Shown here in pieces: positions 1 to 7,219 of a stretch of DNA of 12,107 nt. Made by a program: the position numbers and the translations under genes. The stretch spans positions 1 to 12,107 of the forward strand of contig JAISWV010000031.1 in the NCBI GenBank assembly GCA_031270755.1. Direction: 5' to 3'. The first letter of the stretch is position 1. Each line of letters starts with the position of its first letter. The DNA is from Synergistaceae bacterium (GTDB taxonomy: Bacteria; Synergistota; Synergistia; Synergistales; Aminobacteriaceae). Below the pieces are notes generated by a model. That model made no database searches. It saw only the letters and a program-made list of their open reading frames with translations, and was not told where the DNA came from.

Positions 1-597
1 GCCACCGCTGTTTCCGTGCTGACGCCGATGTTTCTTCGCCCCACGCCCAAGGAGCTGTACGGACATTTCCGCACGATCGCGGATTCTCTCGGAAAAGCCC
101 CCATGTTGCTATACAGCAACCCCGGCCGCGTAGGTTACGGCATTCCAGTGGATCTGGTCGTGAAACTGGTCCAAGATTGCGAAAATATCGTGGGGATCAA
201 GGACTCCAGCGGCGATATGACGACGACCGCAGAATTGGTCCGCAGCTTCCGGGGGACGAATTTCAAAGTGCTGGGGGGAAAGGACACGCTGATCTATGGA
301 ACTCTGGCGCATGGAGGGCATGGCGCCATAGCGACGACGGCCAATATTTTCCCCGAGCTGGTCTGTTCGATTTACGAAAAGTACATGTCTGGAGACACGG
401 CAGGGTCGCTGGAGGCACAGTACAGGCTCAACCCCGTGCGGCTCGCGATGGACAAAGCCAGTTTCCCCGTGGCGACGAAAGATTTGGCCAACCTCAGGGG
501 TCTGGACGTGGGAGAACCTTATCGCCCGAGCCTCGGTTCTGAGCCGGACGTGAAGAAAGTCTTGGAAAACGCCGCGCGTACAGCGGGTTTGCTGTAA
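1..597 (+). CDS. Dihydrodipicolinate synthase / N-acetylneuraminate lyase family protein (5'-truncated by window)
   Basis: The reading frame is open from base 1, giving 198 visible residues of a family that is usually about 290-300 long, so roughly the first 95-100 residues lie outside the window. These class I aldolases form a Schiff base between a lysine and a 2-keto acid, usually pyruvate, in the cytoplasm. Seen here: the active-site tyrosine in MLLYSNPGRVGYGI (visible residue 38), the Schiff-base lysine in NIVGIKDSSGD (visible residue 67), and the glycine-rich GGHGAIATTANIFPEL segment that follows. The 29-residue spacing between Tyr and Lys matches the family (133 and 161 in E. coli DapA). 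The C-terminal helices are complete. The family includes DapA, NanA, KDG aldolases and many uncharacterised paralogues; the sequence does not decide between them. A DeoR-type regulator lies convergently downstream, which would suit a sugar-acid aldolase, but that is inference. An intrinsic terminator follows at 695-719. Confidence 0.9.
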   Translation, partial: ATAVSVLTPMFLRPTPKELYGHFRTIADSLGKAPMLLYSNPGRVGYGIPVDLVVKLVQDCENIVGIKDSSGDMTTTAELVRSFRGTNFKVLGGKDTLIYGTLAHGGHGAIATTANIFPELVCSIYEKYMSGDTAGSLEAQYRLNPVRLAMDKASFPVATKDLANLRGLDVGEPYRPSLGSEPDVKKVLENAARTAGLL

Positions 598-694
598 AGG
601 ATCGATTGGGAAAGGGACTGCAACGCAAGGAGTAAATGCAAGCATAAGAATACAACTGGAGTTTTGGAACGGGTGTTCGGATAAGGAAGGTCAA

Positions 695-719
695 GGGAGG
701 GCCTCGGCTCTCCCTTTTT
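695..719 (+). terminator. Intrinsic terminator of the DapA-family gene
   Basis: An inverted repeat pairs GGGAGGGC (695-702) with GCTCTCCC (707-714) around the loop CTCG, and five T residues follow directly (715-719). It sits about 100 bases after the stop of the plus-strand gene, between the two convergent genes. On the minus strand the hairpin is not followed by a clear T tract, so it should act mainly on plus-strand transcripts. The rest of 598-821 shows no convincing gene. Confidence 0.85.
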
Positions 720-821
720 GGGTGGTGCGTCCGGCGGCGCGGGCTATAGGGTGAAAGTCCCGAACATGATCTATCCGACGCTCCTTTTCGTTGGTTCAGG
801 TTTCTCATTTGGCCAGATTAC

Positions 822-1643
822 CTATTCGTCGGCCTCGTTCATGATTTTTTGCGATGGCATAGGCGCTTGGATCACCTCGATGTGTTGGCGCAGCTTCGCC
901 ACCTCTTCTTTCAAGGCCGTCGCATCCGTGATCAAGCAAGAAAGCCGATCACATTCTCCGCAGATGAAATTCGAGGCCCTGCCGACCTTCGTTCTATCGG
1001 CCAGAATGAATCTCTTGCCGAAAGTCCTCGTCAGCATCAGCTCGTTGATCGCGGCCTCCCGGAGAATGGAGGTGGTGATCCCTGTCTTGACCGTGATGCC
1101 GCTGCATCCCAGGAAACACTTCGAGGCCATGGTGTGCCCCACGCCATTCAGCGCAAGGTCGCCCAACAACACGTTTTCGGGGGAACTCAGCTCCCCTCCC
1201 GTCAAGATCACCATCATGTCCTCCCTGCGCTTGATGTCGATCGCCTTTGTGTTGTTGGTGACGACAGTCACGTATTTCGCTTCGATGTACGGCAGCATCA
1301 AGAGCGCGGTGGCGCTGGAGTTGATGAAAATTGTGTCCCTTTGCTCCACGTACTGAGCCGCTCTCATCGCGATGGCGTTTTTGTGCTGCATGAGGATGGA
1401 GGCTAAGGTGTTTCCATCCTCGTCCCTCAAAAAGATCGCGCCGTTGTTCAAACGCTCGATATATCCCGCTTCTTCCATAACTTCGAAATCTTTTTTGATC
1501 ACCGCTCGCGTCACTTGCAGCTCGAGGGCAATGTCGTTTGCCAATGCAAAACCCCTTAATTTCAAAAGTTGACGGACTTTTTCCCTTCTAATGCCAATAC
1601 CCAAACGACTACGCCCTATCTTGACGTCCCGTAATTCCTTCAA
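822..1643 (-). CDS. DeoR/GlpR-family transcriptional repressor
   Basis: A 273-residue protein of typical DeoR-family size (about 250-270). Residues 19-72 form the N-terminal helix-turn-helix (RREKVRQLLKLRG, then ALELQVTRAVIKKDFEVM and EEAGYIERLNNGAIFL). The C-terminal phosphosugar-sensing half resembles the DeoRC isomerase-like fold: a TVVTNN segment, GGELSSPENVLLG, GCSGITVKTGITTS and FILADRTKVGRAS. The family normally binds DNA as an oligomer and releases it on binding a phosphorylated sugar. The recognition helix is atypical: VIKKDF replaces the usual TIRRDL, and the HGG wing motif is LNNGA. The start is TTG at 1643, with AAGGAGG about 10 bases upstream; the next in-frame candidate is a TTG 13 codons in, without such a site. 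The gene is convergent with the DapA-family gene. The 14-bp repeats in its leader (1705-1774) are the best candidate operator. Confidence 0.85.
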   Translation of the reverse strand: MKELRDVKIGRSRLGIGIRREKVRQLLKLRGFALANDIALELQVTRAVIKKDFEVMEEAGYIERLNNGAIFLRDEDGNTLASILMQHKNAIAMRAAQYVEQRDTIFINSSATALLMLPYIEAKYVTVVTNNTKAIDIKRREDMMVILTGGELSSPENVLLGDLALNGVGHTMASKCFLGCSGITVKTGITTSILREAAINELMLTRTFGKRFILADRTKVGRASNFICGECDRLSCLITDATALKEEVAKLRQHIEVIQAPMPSQKIMNEADE

Positions 1644-1704
1644 AGGAACGATTCCTCCTTCTTTATTGTTTCATTCGCTTCTCGATCAAAGCCGCCTCGC
1701 CTGC

Positions 1705-1774
1705 CACAGCGAAGCTGTCATAGCGAAGCCGCCATAGCGAAGCCGCCACAGCGAAGCTGTCATAGCGAAGCCTG
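1705..1774. repeat. Five tandem 14-bp repeats upstream of the DeoR-family gene
   Basis: Five consecutive 14-base units start at 1705, 1719, 1733, 1747 and 1761. Each has the core CAYAGCGAAGC. Units 1 and 4 are identical (CACAGCGAAGCTGT) and contain a perfect inverted repeat, ACAGC-GAA-GCTGT. Units 2 and 3 are identical (CATAGCGAAGCCGC), and unit 5 ends in CTG. The block lies just downstream of a minus-strand TATAAT box and upstream of the DeoR-family start codon. Possible roles are a multi-site operator for autoregulation, a structured mRNA leader, or a neutral tandem repeat. Confidence 0.85.
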
Positions 1775-1778
1775 AGGT

Positions 1779-1784
1779 ATTATA
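1779..1784 (-). promoter_or_regulatory. Candidate -10 box for the DeoR-family gene
   Basis: On the minus strand the bases read TATAAT, a perfect -10 hexamer, about 135 bases upstream of the TTG start at 1643. No good -35 hexamer lies at 16-18 bases (the region reads near ATTCCG), so an activator or a weak promoter is possible. Transcription would start near 1772, at the edge of the tandem 14-bp repeats. Confidence 0.4.
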
Positions 1785-1831
1785 TGCGGAAGAAGAGCGA
1801 GCGGAATAGATAGTAGGCCATATACCCCCAA

Positions 1832-1854
1832 CCCACCGGTTGAAAGCCGGTGGG
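1832..1854 (-). terminator. Inverted repeat after cmr6, candidate operon terminator
   Basis: A perfect 8-bp inverted repeat, CCCACCGG (1832-1839) and CCGGTGGG (1847-1854), flanks a 7-base loop and begins about 20 bases after the cmr6 stop codon. The stem is GC-rich and well placed to end the eight-gene operon. The minus-strand sequence after the stem reads TTGGGGGTATATGG and lacks a run of T, so it may instead be a factor-dependent terminator or a 3' stabilising hairpin. Confidence 0.5.
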
Positions 1855-1874
1855 CGTTCAGTCTGAGATGTACT

Positions 1875-2939
1875 CTAAAAAGGCTGGGCAGTGTAGGTCA
1901 AGACCAGCTGTGGATTGTTTCCGGGAGTGTAAGATACCACGACGGCCTGGATCGTTTCTTGAACCTCTGGAGCTTTCTCTTTCCAAGTGGGCCGGATTTT
2001 TTTGCCATCGACTTCCACTTCAAATTGAGGGTTCCCTTTTTTGTTTTTACCGGTACACCGAACCTCCACCGTTTTCCCCACAAGGGGATTTTGAGGGGCA
2101 ATAGGAGCCGCGGAAACCTCGGCGAACTTGCCGGCGCCGTATCCGCTGCTCGTCTTTCCGCCAATTCCCCAGTCCGAGAGAGCCTGTTTCAGCAAATCCA
2201 TCGCGAGCTTTTCCCATTCTTTTTTCTGCTCTCCGTCTTCGCCGTCACAGCTTATATAGATATCGAAGTCGCCGCGAACCGAAAGGAACGTCACGGGATT
2301 GGGGTCATCGAAGTCGCTTGGGGCACAGCGCTGTCCGCCCGCGGTTTTTCCCATGTAATAATCGCCATGATGTGGCGTCATCACGTCTTGAATCAAAGAG
2401 TCCGGCAAAGATTTCGGCGTGATCCACGCGTCGTGAAAGGTCAAGAATCCGGCGTCTTCTGTCGAGCCGAACATGAAATCGTAGTATTTTCCGGCAGGTT
2501 TAGCGACATTGCCTTTTTTGTCTTTTTCCGGGCCTTTGAAATCCGGATCGGTCCCCCACATGGTCGAGCAATAGTGCGCGGCGAGGCCTTTAAGCGCACT
2601 GCCTGGAATGATCGGCGCGCCGTAGATGAAGTTGAGCGTGAGCCCTGTTTCAAGAACATTGGAGGAGCCCAGCCCGACAATCATTCGGCTGGCGACATGA
2701 AAAGTTTCGCCGACTCCAGTCATAAGTTTTTTGCGCCGTTCGAAAGCTGCTCTATACAAATCTCCCACGGCTTTTTTTTTGACTGCCTCTCGCGCGGCGT
2801 CCAGAAGCTCCTGCCGTGCCTTTTCGCCTGCGTCGCCTCCCTCCTGCTTTTGTTCTTTCAAGTACCGCGCCAGGATCAGCGCGGCGTTTTGAGCGGACGA
2901 GAGCGTCAGATGAGAAAGTCTTTCGCGGCAGCTGTGCAT
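1875..2939 (-). CDS. cmr6: Type III-B CRISPR RAMP protein Cmr6
   Basis: Cmr6 is a Cas7-like backbone subunit near the Cmr1 end of the Cmr effector complex, which binds target RNA along the crRNA. The call rests on VASRMIVGLGSSNVLETGL, then FIYGAPIIPGSALKGLAAHY, a FGSTEDAGFLTFHDAW block, DVMTPHHGDYY, DDPNPVTFLSV, and the late glycine-rich GIGGKTSSGYG. The ATG at 2939 is preferred over upstream in-frame starts. It gives 354 residues, has a strong GAAGGAGG site 8-10 bases upstream, and overlaps the cmr5 stop by one base (TGATG). A longer frame reaching 3248 would run through cmr5. About 75 residues follow the glycine-rich loop (from NPLVGKTVEV on), which looks like a small beta-rich appendix beyond the usual core. 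Last gene of the operon. Confidence 0.95.
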   Translation of the reverse strand: MHSCRERLSHLTLSSAQNAALILARYLKEQKQEGGDAGEKARQELLDAAREAVKKKAVGDLYRAAFERRKKLMTGVGETFHVASRMIVGLGSSNVLETGLTLNFIYGAPIIPGSALKGLAAHYCSTMWGTDPDFKGPEKDKKGNVAKPAGKYYDFMFGSTEDAGFLTFHDAWITPKSLPDSLIQDVMTPHHGDYYMGKTAGGQRCAPSDFDDPNPVTFLSVRGDFDIYISCDGEDGEQKKEWEKLAMDLLKQALSDWGIGGKTSSGYGAGKFAEVSAAPIAPQNPLVGKTVEVRCTGKNKKGNPQFEVEVDGKKIRPTWKEKAPEVQETIQAVVVSYTPGNNPQLVLTYTAQPF

Positions 2940-3289
2940 CAGGAGACCTCCTTCTTGTCTTTTTTGTCGTCGCCGAAGGCTTGAACATAGCGTTTCAGCC
3001 ACGAGGCCGCGGAAAGGGCGCGGCGCGAAAGCCGCATGTATTTGATGATGTCCGCGGTTCTGCTTTCGTTCGAGAGGTTGACATTTGCCTCCACCACGTT
3101 GAGAACCGCGGTGAGGTCGCTTATGTATCCATTGTGTTTGATCTCGCCGAACGCCACAGCCTGAACGAGCCCGCAGGAGTGAATCAAAGCCGGAAAAGCC
3201 AGGGCGAAACTCCGGTATTCTTTGTCCTTTGCCTTTGGGCGTACACACTCGAAGGCTTTTTCGGCCATTTTCTGGTCATAACTTCTCAT
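2939..3289 (-). CDS. cmr5: Type III-B CRISPR small subunit Cmr5
   Basis: A 116-residue, mostly helical protein, the normal size for Cmr5, the small subunit that stacks along the inner face of the Cmr filament next to Cmr4. Recognisable traits are MRSYDQKMAEKAFECV at the start, the middle segment FPALIHSCGLVQAVAFGEIK, and the SRRALSAASWLKRYVQAF tail, which matches the family's late helix. The ATG overlaps the cmr4 stop by ATGA, and the stop overlaps the cmr6 ATG by one base, so the three genes should be translationally coupled. The C-terminus is rich in lysine and aspartate (DDKKDKKE). Confidence 0.93.
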   Translation of the reverse strand: MRSYDQKMAEKAFECVRPKAKDKEYRSFALAFPALIHSCGLVQAVAFGEIKHNGYISDLTAVLNVVEANVNLSNESRTADIIKYMRLSRRALSAASWLKRYVQAFGDDKKDKKEVS

Positions 3290-4191
3290 TGTTTCGCCTC
3301 CTCAGAGAACATGCAGCGTACCCGGCCTTTGCCGGTTGTCGCCTTGCCGCCGATTTGCAAGTCCAGGGGCTTTTTGCTGTCGCAAAACTTCTCCATCAAT
3401 TGTTCCGCCGTGGGTTTATCCTCGCTGCCTCCATACACTTTGTCACACCAGATCACGCCCGCCAAAATGGTCTCCACCGGCAAATACTCTTCGTACCAAA
3501 GAGCCCCCTCCGCCACGGTCTTTGTGTTGTCTTCGATGCGGATTCTGGCGTTGACCTCGGTTCCTGTTTCGCAGAAAAAAGTGAAAAGGTCGTCATTCAC
3601 AACGGCAAAACGCTCCTTGAAAATTTTTTGCCAGCCCTCGTCTCCGGCAAAGGCCTCCCCAGCCAAAAAGGAACCCCACTTTTGAAGCGCCGCGTCGTCT
3701 TTCGCCGCGAGGTCGATATCTTCGAAGTAGACTTTCGCATCCGCTCCTTCCTTGGATGTTATTGCGTTTCCCGCCAACGTGAATACCTCGTCGTTTGCCG
3801 GCGAAGCGGAGATATCTTTCGGTTTGTGGGGAGCGCGCAGGCGTTTCAGCGCCATTGGAGACGTTATCCACGCGAAGGTCCCGTAAAAACTGCGAATGGG
3901 CAAACACACGACGGAGGCATCGCTGAACACGAGAGAGCCGGAAGCCGCTCCTGCCTCGGTGTCGTTTTCACCGCTGGAGAGTCCAAAAGCGGCTGCGAGT
4001 TCGAAATTTTCCCTCCGGGATTTTTCCGTCGCTCCAAAGTGATCCGCTATGACGCCCTTGACGGCGCTGCCGGGAATATAAGGCCAGTTCGTCGTTTTTT
4101 CCCTGACAACAGGAAGGTCGATATATCCCACACCCCGCCCCGCGCCAACGTGAAGCGGAGAAATCGCGTAAAGCCAATATGCTTTTTCCAT
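3286..4191 (-). CDS. cmr4: Type III-B CRISPR RAMP protein Cmr4 (target RNA nuclease subunit)
   Basis: Cmr4 is the repeated Cas7-type backbone subunit that cuts bound target RNA at 6-nt intervals. The N-terminus carries ISPLHVGAGRGVGYIDLPVV followed by WPYIPGSAVKGVIADHF. Asp25 in YIDLP lines up with the catalytic aspartate (Asp26) known from Pyrococcus Cmr4, so target cleavage should be intact. SLVFSDASVVCLPIRSFYG and SPMALKRL are further family blocks. The ATG at 4191 is chosen, giving 301 residues, because a textbook GAGGAGG lies about 9 bases upstream and the family starts here. An in-frame ATG at 4239 would overlap the end of cmr3 and add 16 residues with no family match. The gap to cmr3 is 19 bases, and the 3' end overlaps cmr5 by ATGA. 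Confidence 0.96.
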   Translation of the reverse strand: MEKAYWLYAISPLHVGAGRGVGYIDLPVVREKTTNWPYIPGSAVKGVIADHFGATEKSRRENFELAAAFGLSSGENDTEAGAASGSLVFSDASVVCLPIRSFYGTFAWITSPMALKRLRAPHKPKDISASPANDEVFTLAGNAITSKEGADAKVYFEDIDLAAKDDAALQKWGSFLAGEAFAGDEGWQKIFKERFAVVNDDLFTFFCETGTEVNARIRIEDNTKTVAEGALWYEEYLPVETILAGVIWCDKVYGGSEDKPTAEQLMEKFCDSKKPLDLQIGGKATTGKGRVRCMFSEEAKQ

Positions 4192-4210
4192 TTTGTCTTC
4201 CTCCTCGAAT

Positions 4211-5377
4211 CTACCATATGCCCCAGAGGGCCGAACCAAATCCGTCTTTTTTATCTTGCTCGTCGTCGCAGACGGAGCGAAGCCAAAGAGTTTCCCAATC
4301 GAACGGCTGCTTGCCGACGACTTCGAAGAAATACACGCTGCCCGCCGGGACCATGCGCCTCAGGGGCTTCGGGCCGTTCTTTCCCTTTTCGTAGTTCCAG
4401 CCGGAAACGGGCTCCCAGCGGTCGAGAACGGCAGAAACGAGGCGGGCTTCAATGGATGTCCCCGGGATTTTCCCCTCCAATTTCTCATCGATCCATCCGG
4501 GCAGCCAGCCTTTCGAGAAAATCCCAGGCGTCGCCAGAACCATACGCAAGCGCGTTGCGTTATCCGGCTTCCGTGAAAGCCGCCATCCCTCGGAGTCCTT
4601 TGCCCCGCGCCACTCGGCAAGGCGCCGCTCTCCGCCCAAGGGGCGCAGTTCGGGTGAACGGCATATCCGTTCCAGATGCTGTTTGTAATTGTCTTCCTGG
4701 GTGTCTGCGTCGATAACCGCGGTCATTTGGGAGATTTCTCCGCCGCGCTTTACCCGAAAATCGAGACCGGTGGTGGAGAACAAACGGGCGTCCTCGGAAG
4801 CGCCGGTTTGGGGCTCGATGCTGACGTGTATCCGCTCGTCTTTCGCCGGGCCGGAAAGGCATTCGGATTCCTTCAGGGAAAAACTCTTCGGGTCCTTCCC
4901 AAAAAGCCAGCGGTTCATCGCCGCGGCGGACCAGAAATAGGGCGTCGCTTTCGGCTTAAAATCCTGGTCCGGCGGATTTTCTACGCAGGCCGGCTGGAGG
5001 CCGGAAAATGGCAAGTCCGTCTCTCCCAATGTTTTCCACTCCTGAAGAGGGCGCACCGCATACCCAGAGACGGATTTCTTTTTTTTGCCGTCATTCTTCC
5101 CACCGTCATCGTTGAAACTTTGCTCTGTCACGAAATCCAGGGGGCGCGGGAAGTACAGCGTCCCTTCGTACTCCAGGAAGGGTCCCCGGACCTCGATGGC
5201 CTTCAATGCCTCCGGGTCGAAGCTCCCGTGAAGTTTCCCGACGCCGGTCCGCAGTGCCCCGCAGACAACGGAAGGCGTCAGCCAATCCAAAGAGCGTATT
5301 CGCGTGCCTTGCCCCTGCCCAAAAGGCCGGGAGTCCCGGCTGATCAGAGGATCGATAGGCGTTATAGTTATCTTCAT
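4211..5377 (-). CDS. cmr3: Type III-B CRISPR protein Cmr3 (Cas5-like, crRNA tag binding)
   Basis: A 388-residue Cas5-type RAMP protein. Cmr3 pairs with Cmr2 at the foot of the Cmr complex and holds the 8-nt 5' tag of the crRNA. The N-terminus ITPIDPLISRDSRPFGQGQG is the family signature and is followed by LDWLTPSVVCGALRT and LYFPRPLDFV. The C-terminus has the expected MVPAGSVYFFEVVG and GFGSALWGIW glycine-rich end. ATG at 5377 has GGGGAGGTG about 10 bases upstream, within the last codons of cmr2; the gap to the cmr2 stop is 7 bases. A lysine-rich linker near residue 95 (DGKKKK) looks like a surface loop. Confidence 0.96.
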   Translation of the reverse strand: MKITITPIDPLISRDSRPFGQGQGTRIRSLDWLTPSVVCGALRTGVGKLHGSFDPEALKAIEVRGPFLEYEGTLYFPRPLDFVTEQSFNDDGGKNDGKKKKSVSGYAVRPLQEWKTLGETDLPFSGLQPACVENPPDQDFKPKATPYFWSAAAMNRWLFGKDPKSFSLKESECLSGPAKDERIHVSIEPQTGASEDARLFSTTGLDFRVKRGGEISQMTAVIDADTQEDNYKQHLERICRSPELRPLGGERRLAEWRGAKDSEGWRLSRKPDNATRLRMVLATPGIFSKGWLPGWIDEKLEGKIPGTSIEARLVSAVLDRWEPVSGWNYEKGKNGPKPLRRMVPAGSVYFFEVVGKQPFDWETLWLRSVCDDEQDKKDGFGSALWGIW

Positions 5378-5384
5378 CGGTCTT

Positions 5385-7217
5385 TTACACCTCCCCGGCG
5401 GCCTTGAGCGCCATTCCGATCCACTGAGCGGTCAGCAGCTCATCGGCCAAACGCTCGATCGATTTATAAGAGCCTTCGATTGCGTTTTCGATATATTCCG
5501 CGACTCTCTCTTTCTCTTTGCCGTTCAAACGAACTTCTTTGCGCCCGAAAATGCGCAACACGTCTATCTTCATCGCCTTGCCGAGAATTTCTCCCTGTTG
5601 CCGCTCTTCATACAATTTCGCGGACCCTCTCAGCTCGTAAGGAAATTTCGAAGAAATGGCTTCTTTCGCGAAGCACTCCGCCCAGAATTTCAAGCGCTGG
5701 TCCAGTGAAAGGCACTGCAAGGAAACACCGCCGCCGGTCGTGTCTTTTTCCTCTTTCCACTGCTCACGAATGAAGATTTCACTGTTCCCCCGGGCGCGGA
5801 TCGTAATGCCCAAGCCGTCACGCTCGTTTTCTTTTCCCTTTTCTTTTTCCTTCGCCAATTTTTCGGCTTCCCGTCCCCATTTCAGCAGAAATTCCAGGTC
5901 TTCCAAGGCGTGCCCAACCGCCAATCCCACGGACAGAGTCGGGTTCTTTTCAAAATTCCAGCCTACTGCCCATAGATTGCCGAACATGTCATGAAGCTCT
6001 CGGGCGCAGAGGAGCGCCCTATCCAGAGGCAAAAAGGCCAGCACGTCGTCGCCTCCGGTGTAAACACAGCACCCGAAGTGCTTTTGCACAATATCACGGG
6101 CGATGGAAGCGAATTCGGACAGCTTGCGAGAGAATTTCCTGTGTTCATCCGGAGTCTTCAACGTCGATATCGCCGCGCCCATTTTGTCTCCGTCCGCAAC
6201 GAGTACGGCAAGATATGGCTCCATCGGCTTATGCTGTCTGTGCAGTTTTGTCACGACGCTTTCCAGTTCTCGCCGAAGTTCTTTTATCGCCTCGATGTCG
6301 TTCGGGGCGTCGCCGCCGAAACCCTCCAGGAATTCCGAATATCGTTGCGGCAGAAGCGCCGTCCCTTCGTAAGGAAACGAAACGCTTTCATAAGGCGACA
6401 GAACTTTTTTCTCTGCCAAGCTTTTGCACAGAGCGCACAAGTTCTCATAGTTTTTCGACACTTCTGTATTGGTACGTTTTTTCTCCAGGCCTCGAATCCA
6501 GGGATCGGCGGCGATGCGCGTGACGGAGGGAAACGCGCGTTTTTCATCGTCCGCCTTTTGCCCCGCGGCGCGCTTGACGCAGCCGACGAGATCCAGAGCC
6601 TCGCCTTTTTTGATTCGGATGCCTCGGACGGTTAGGTCTTCATTGCCTGTTCTCGGTTTCAGCACGCTCTCCCGAAGGCCGTCCAGCGATGATTTCGGGA
6701 CTCCCGCCTTTCCCCGCCAGGGTGTGAAATCCCGGATGTTCTTCCGTCCCGCCAGCAGGCGAGCCACGTTTTTACGCGCCTCCCGATAGTCGCTCAGGTC
6801 CTCTTTGAACGGACTCCAAGCGGAGTAGAATTCGATAACTCCGCTCTTTTGATAATCCCAGGCGTCTTTCATCACGCAGCCGCGCAGGATGGCGAACGCT
6901 TCCTCGGTAAATTCGCCCCACCTGGTTTCGGCGGCTTTTCGCGCCGCGAGCGACGCGTTACGCGCGCATTCCTCGCTGTCGGTTTCCGCCAGAATCACGT
7001 TGGCGACATTACATTCCTCGCTGTCGATTTCTTCCGGGCTCAGTCCGGCCAGATTGGGAAAAATCAGGTTTCCTCCCGCGTCTTTGACGGCCTTCGCCGC
7101 GGTCTTGGAAATTTCCGAAAGCAGGTAAGACCCGAACCAGAGGTCGCGTGTTCGCCGCGCGGCGGAGATGAAATCTTGTACCGGACCGATGGAGATTTGC
7201 AAAAGATAGTGGGCCAT
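5385..7217 (-). CDS. cmr2: Type III-B Cas10 protein Cmr2, GGDD palm intact, no HD domain
   Basis: The large subunit of the Cmr complex, 610 residues. The protein opens directly with ISIGPVQDFISAARRTRDLW, the conserved segment typical of bacterial Cmr2. Residues 334-347 hold the palm segment PYLAVLVADGDKMG, and residues 383-396 hold CCVYTGGDDVLAFL with the GGDD catalytic motif at 388-391. This palm converts ATP to cyclic oligoadenylate when target RNA is bound. A CALC pair at 261-264 is probably part of the zinc-binding region; no second CxxC pair is visible. There is no HD nuclease domain before the palm, which explains the short length compared with HD-bearing Cmr2 (about 800-1000), so single-strand DNA cutting is not expected. 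ATG at 7217 has GGGAGGTG upstream, and the gap to the cmr1 stop is 2 bases. Confidence 0.97.
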   Translation of the reverse strand: MAHYLLQISIGPVQDFISAARRTRDLWFGSYLLSEISKTAAKAVKDAGGNLIFPNLAGLSPEEIDSEECNVANVILAETDSEECARNASLAARKAAETRWGEFTEEAFAILRGCVMKDAWDYQKSGVIEFYSAWSPFKEDLSDYREARKNVARLLAGRKNIRDFTPWRGKAGVPKSSLDGLRESVLKPRTGNEDLTVRGIRIKKGEALDLVGCVKRAAGQKADDEKRAFPSVTRIAADPWIRGLEKKRTNTEVSKNYENLCALCKSLAEKKVLSPYESVSFPYEGTALLPQRYSEFLEGFGGDAPNDIEAIKELRRELESVVTKLHRQHKPMEPYLAVLVADGDKMGAAISTLKTPDEHRKFSRKLSEFASIARDIVQKHFGCCVYTGGDDVLAFLPLDRALLCARELHDMFGNLWAVGWNFEKNPTLSVGLAVGHALEDLEFLLKWGREAEKLAKEKEKGKENERDGLGITIRARGNSEIFIREQWKEEKDTTGGGVSLQCLSLDQRLKFWAECFAKEAISSKFPYELRGSAKLYEERQQGEILGKAMKIDVLRIFGRKEVRLNGKEKERVAEYIENAIEGSYKSIERLADELLTAQWIGMALKAAGEV

Positions 7218-7219
7218 GG

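Noticed and set aside
109..645. Minus-strand frame opposite the DapA-family gene
   Set aside because: It is the shadow of a gene with clear active-site motifs on the plus strand.
1959..2984. A 341-codon plus-strand open frame opposite cmr6
   Set aside because: It is a shadow of cmr6; the translation has no coherent domain and no ribosome site.
2940..3248. N-terminal extension of cmr6 to a start at 3248
   Set aside because: The extra 103 residues would overlap nearly all of cmr5 in another frame and show no Cmr6 similarity. A strong ribosome site precedes the ATG at 2939.
3229..4716. A 495-codon plus-strand open frame
   Set aside because: It lies antisense across cmr3, cmr4 and cmr5, has no recognisable domain, and is arginine- and proline-rich in the way of shadow frames. 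The minus-strand genes there are certain.
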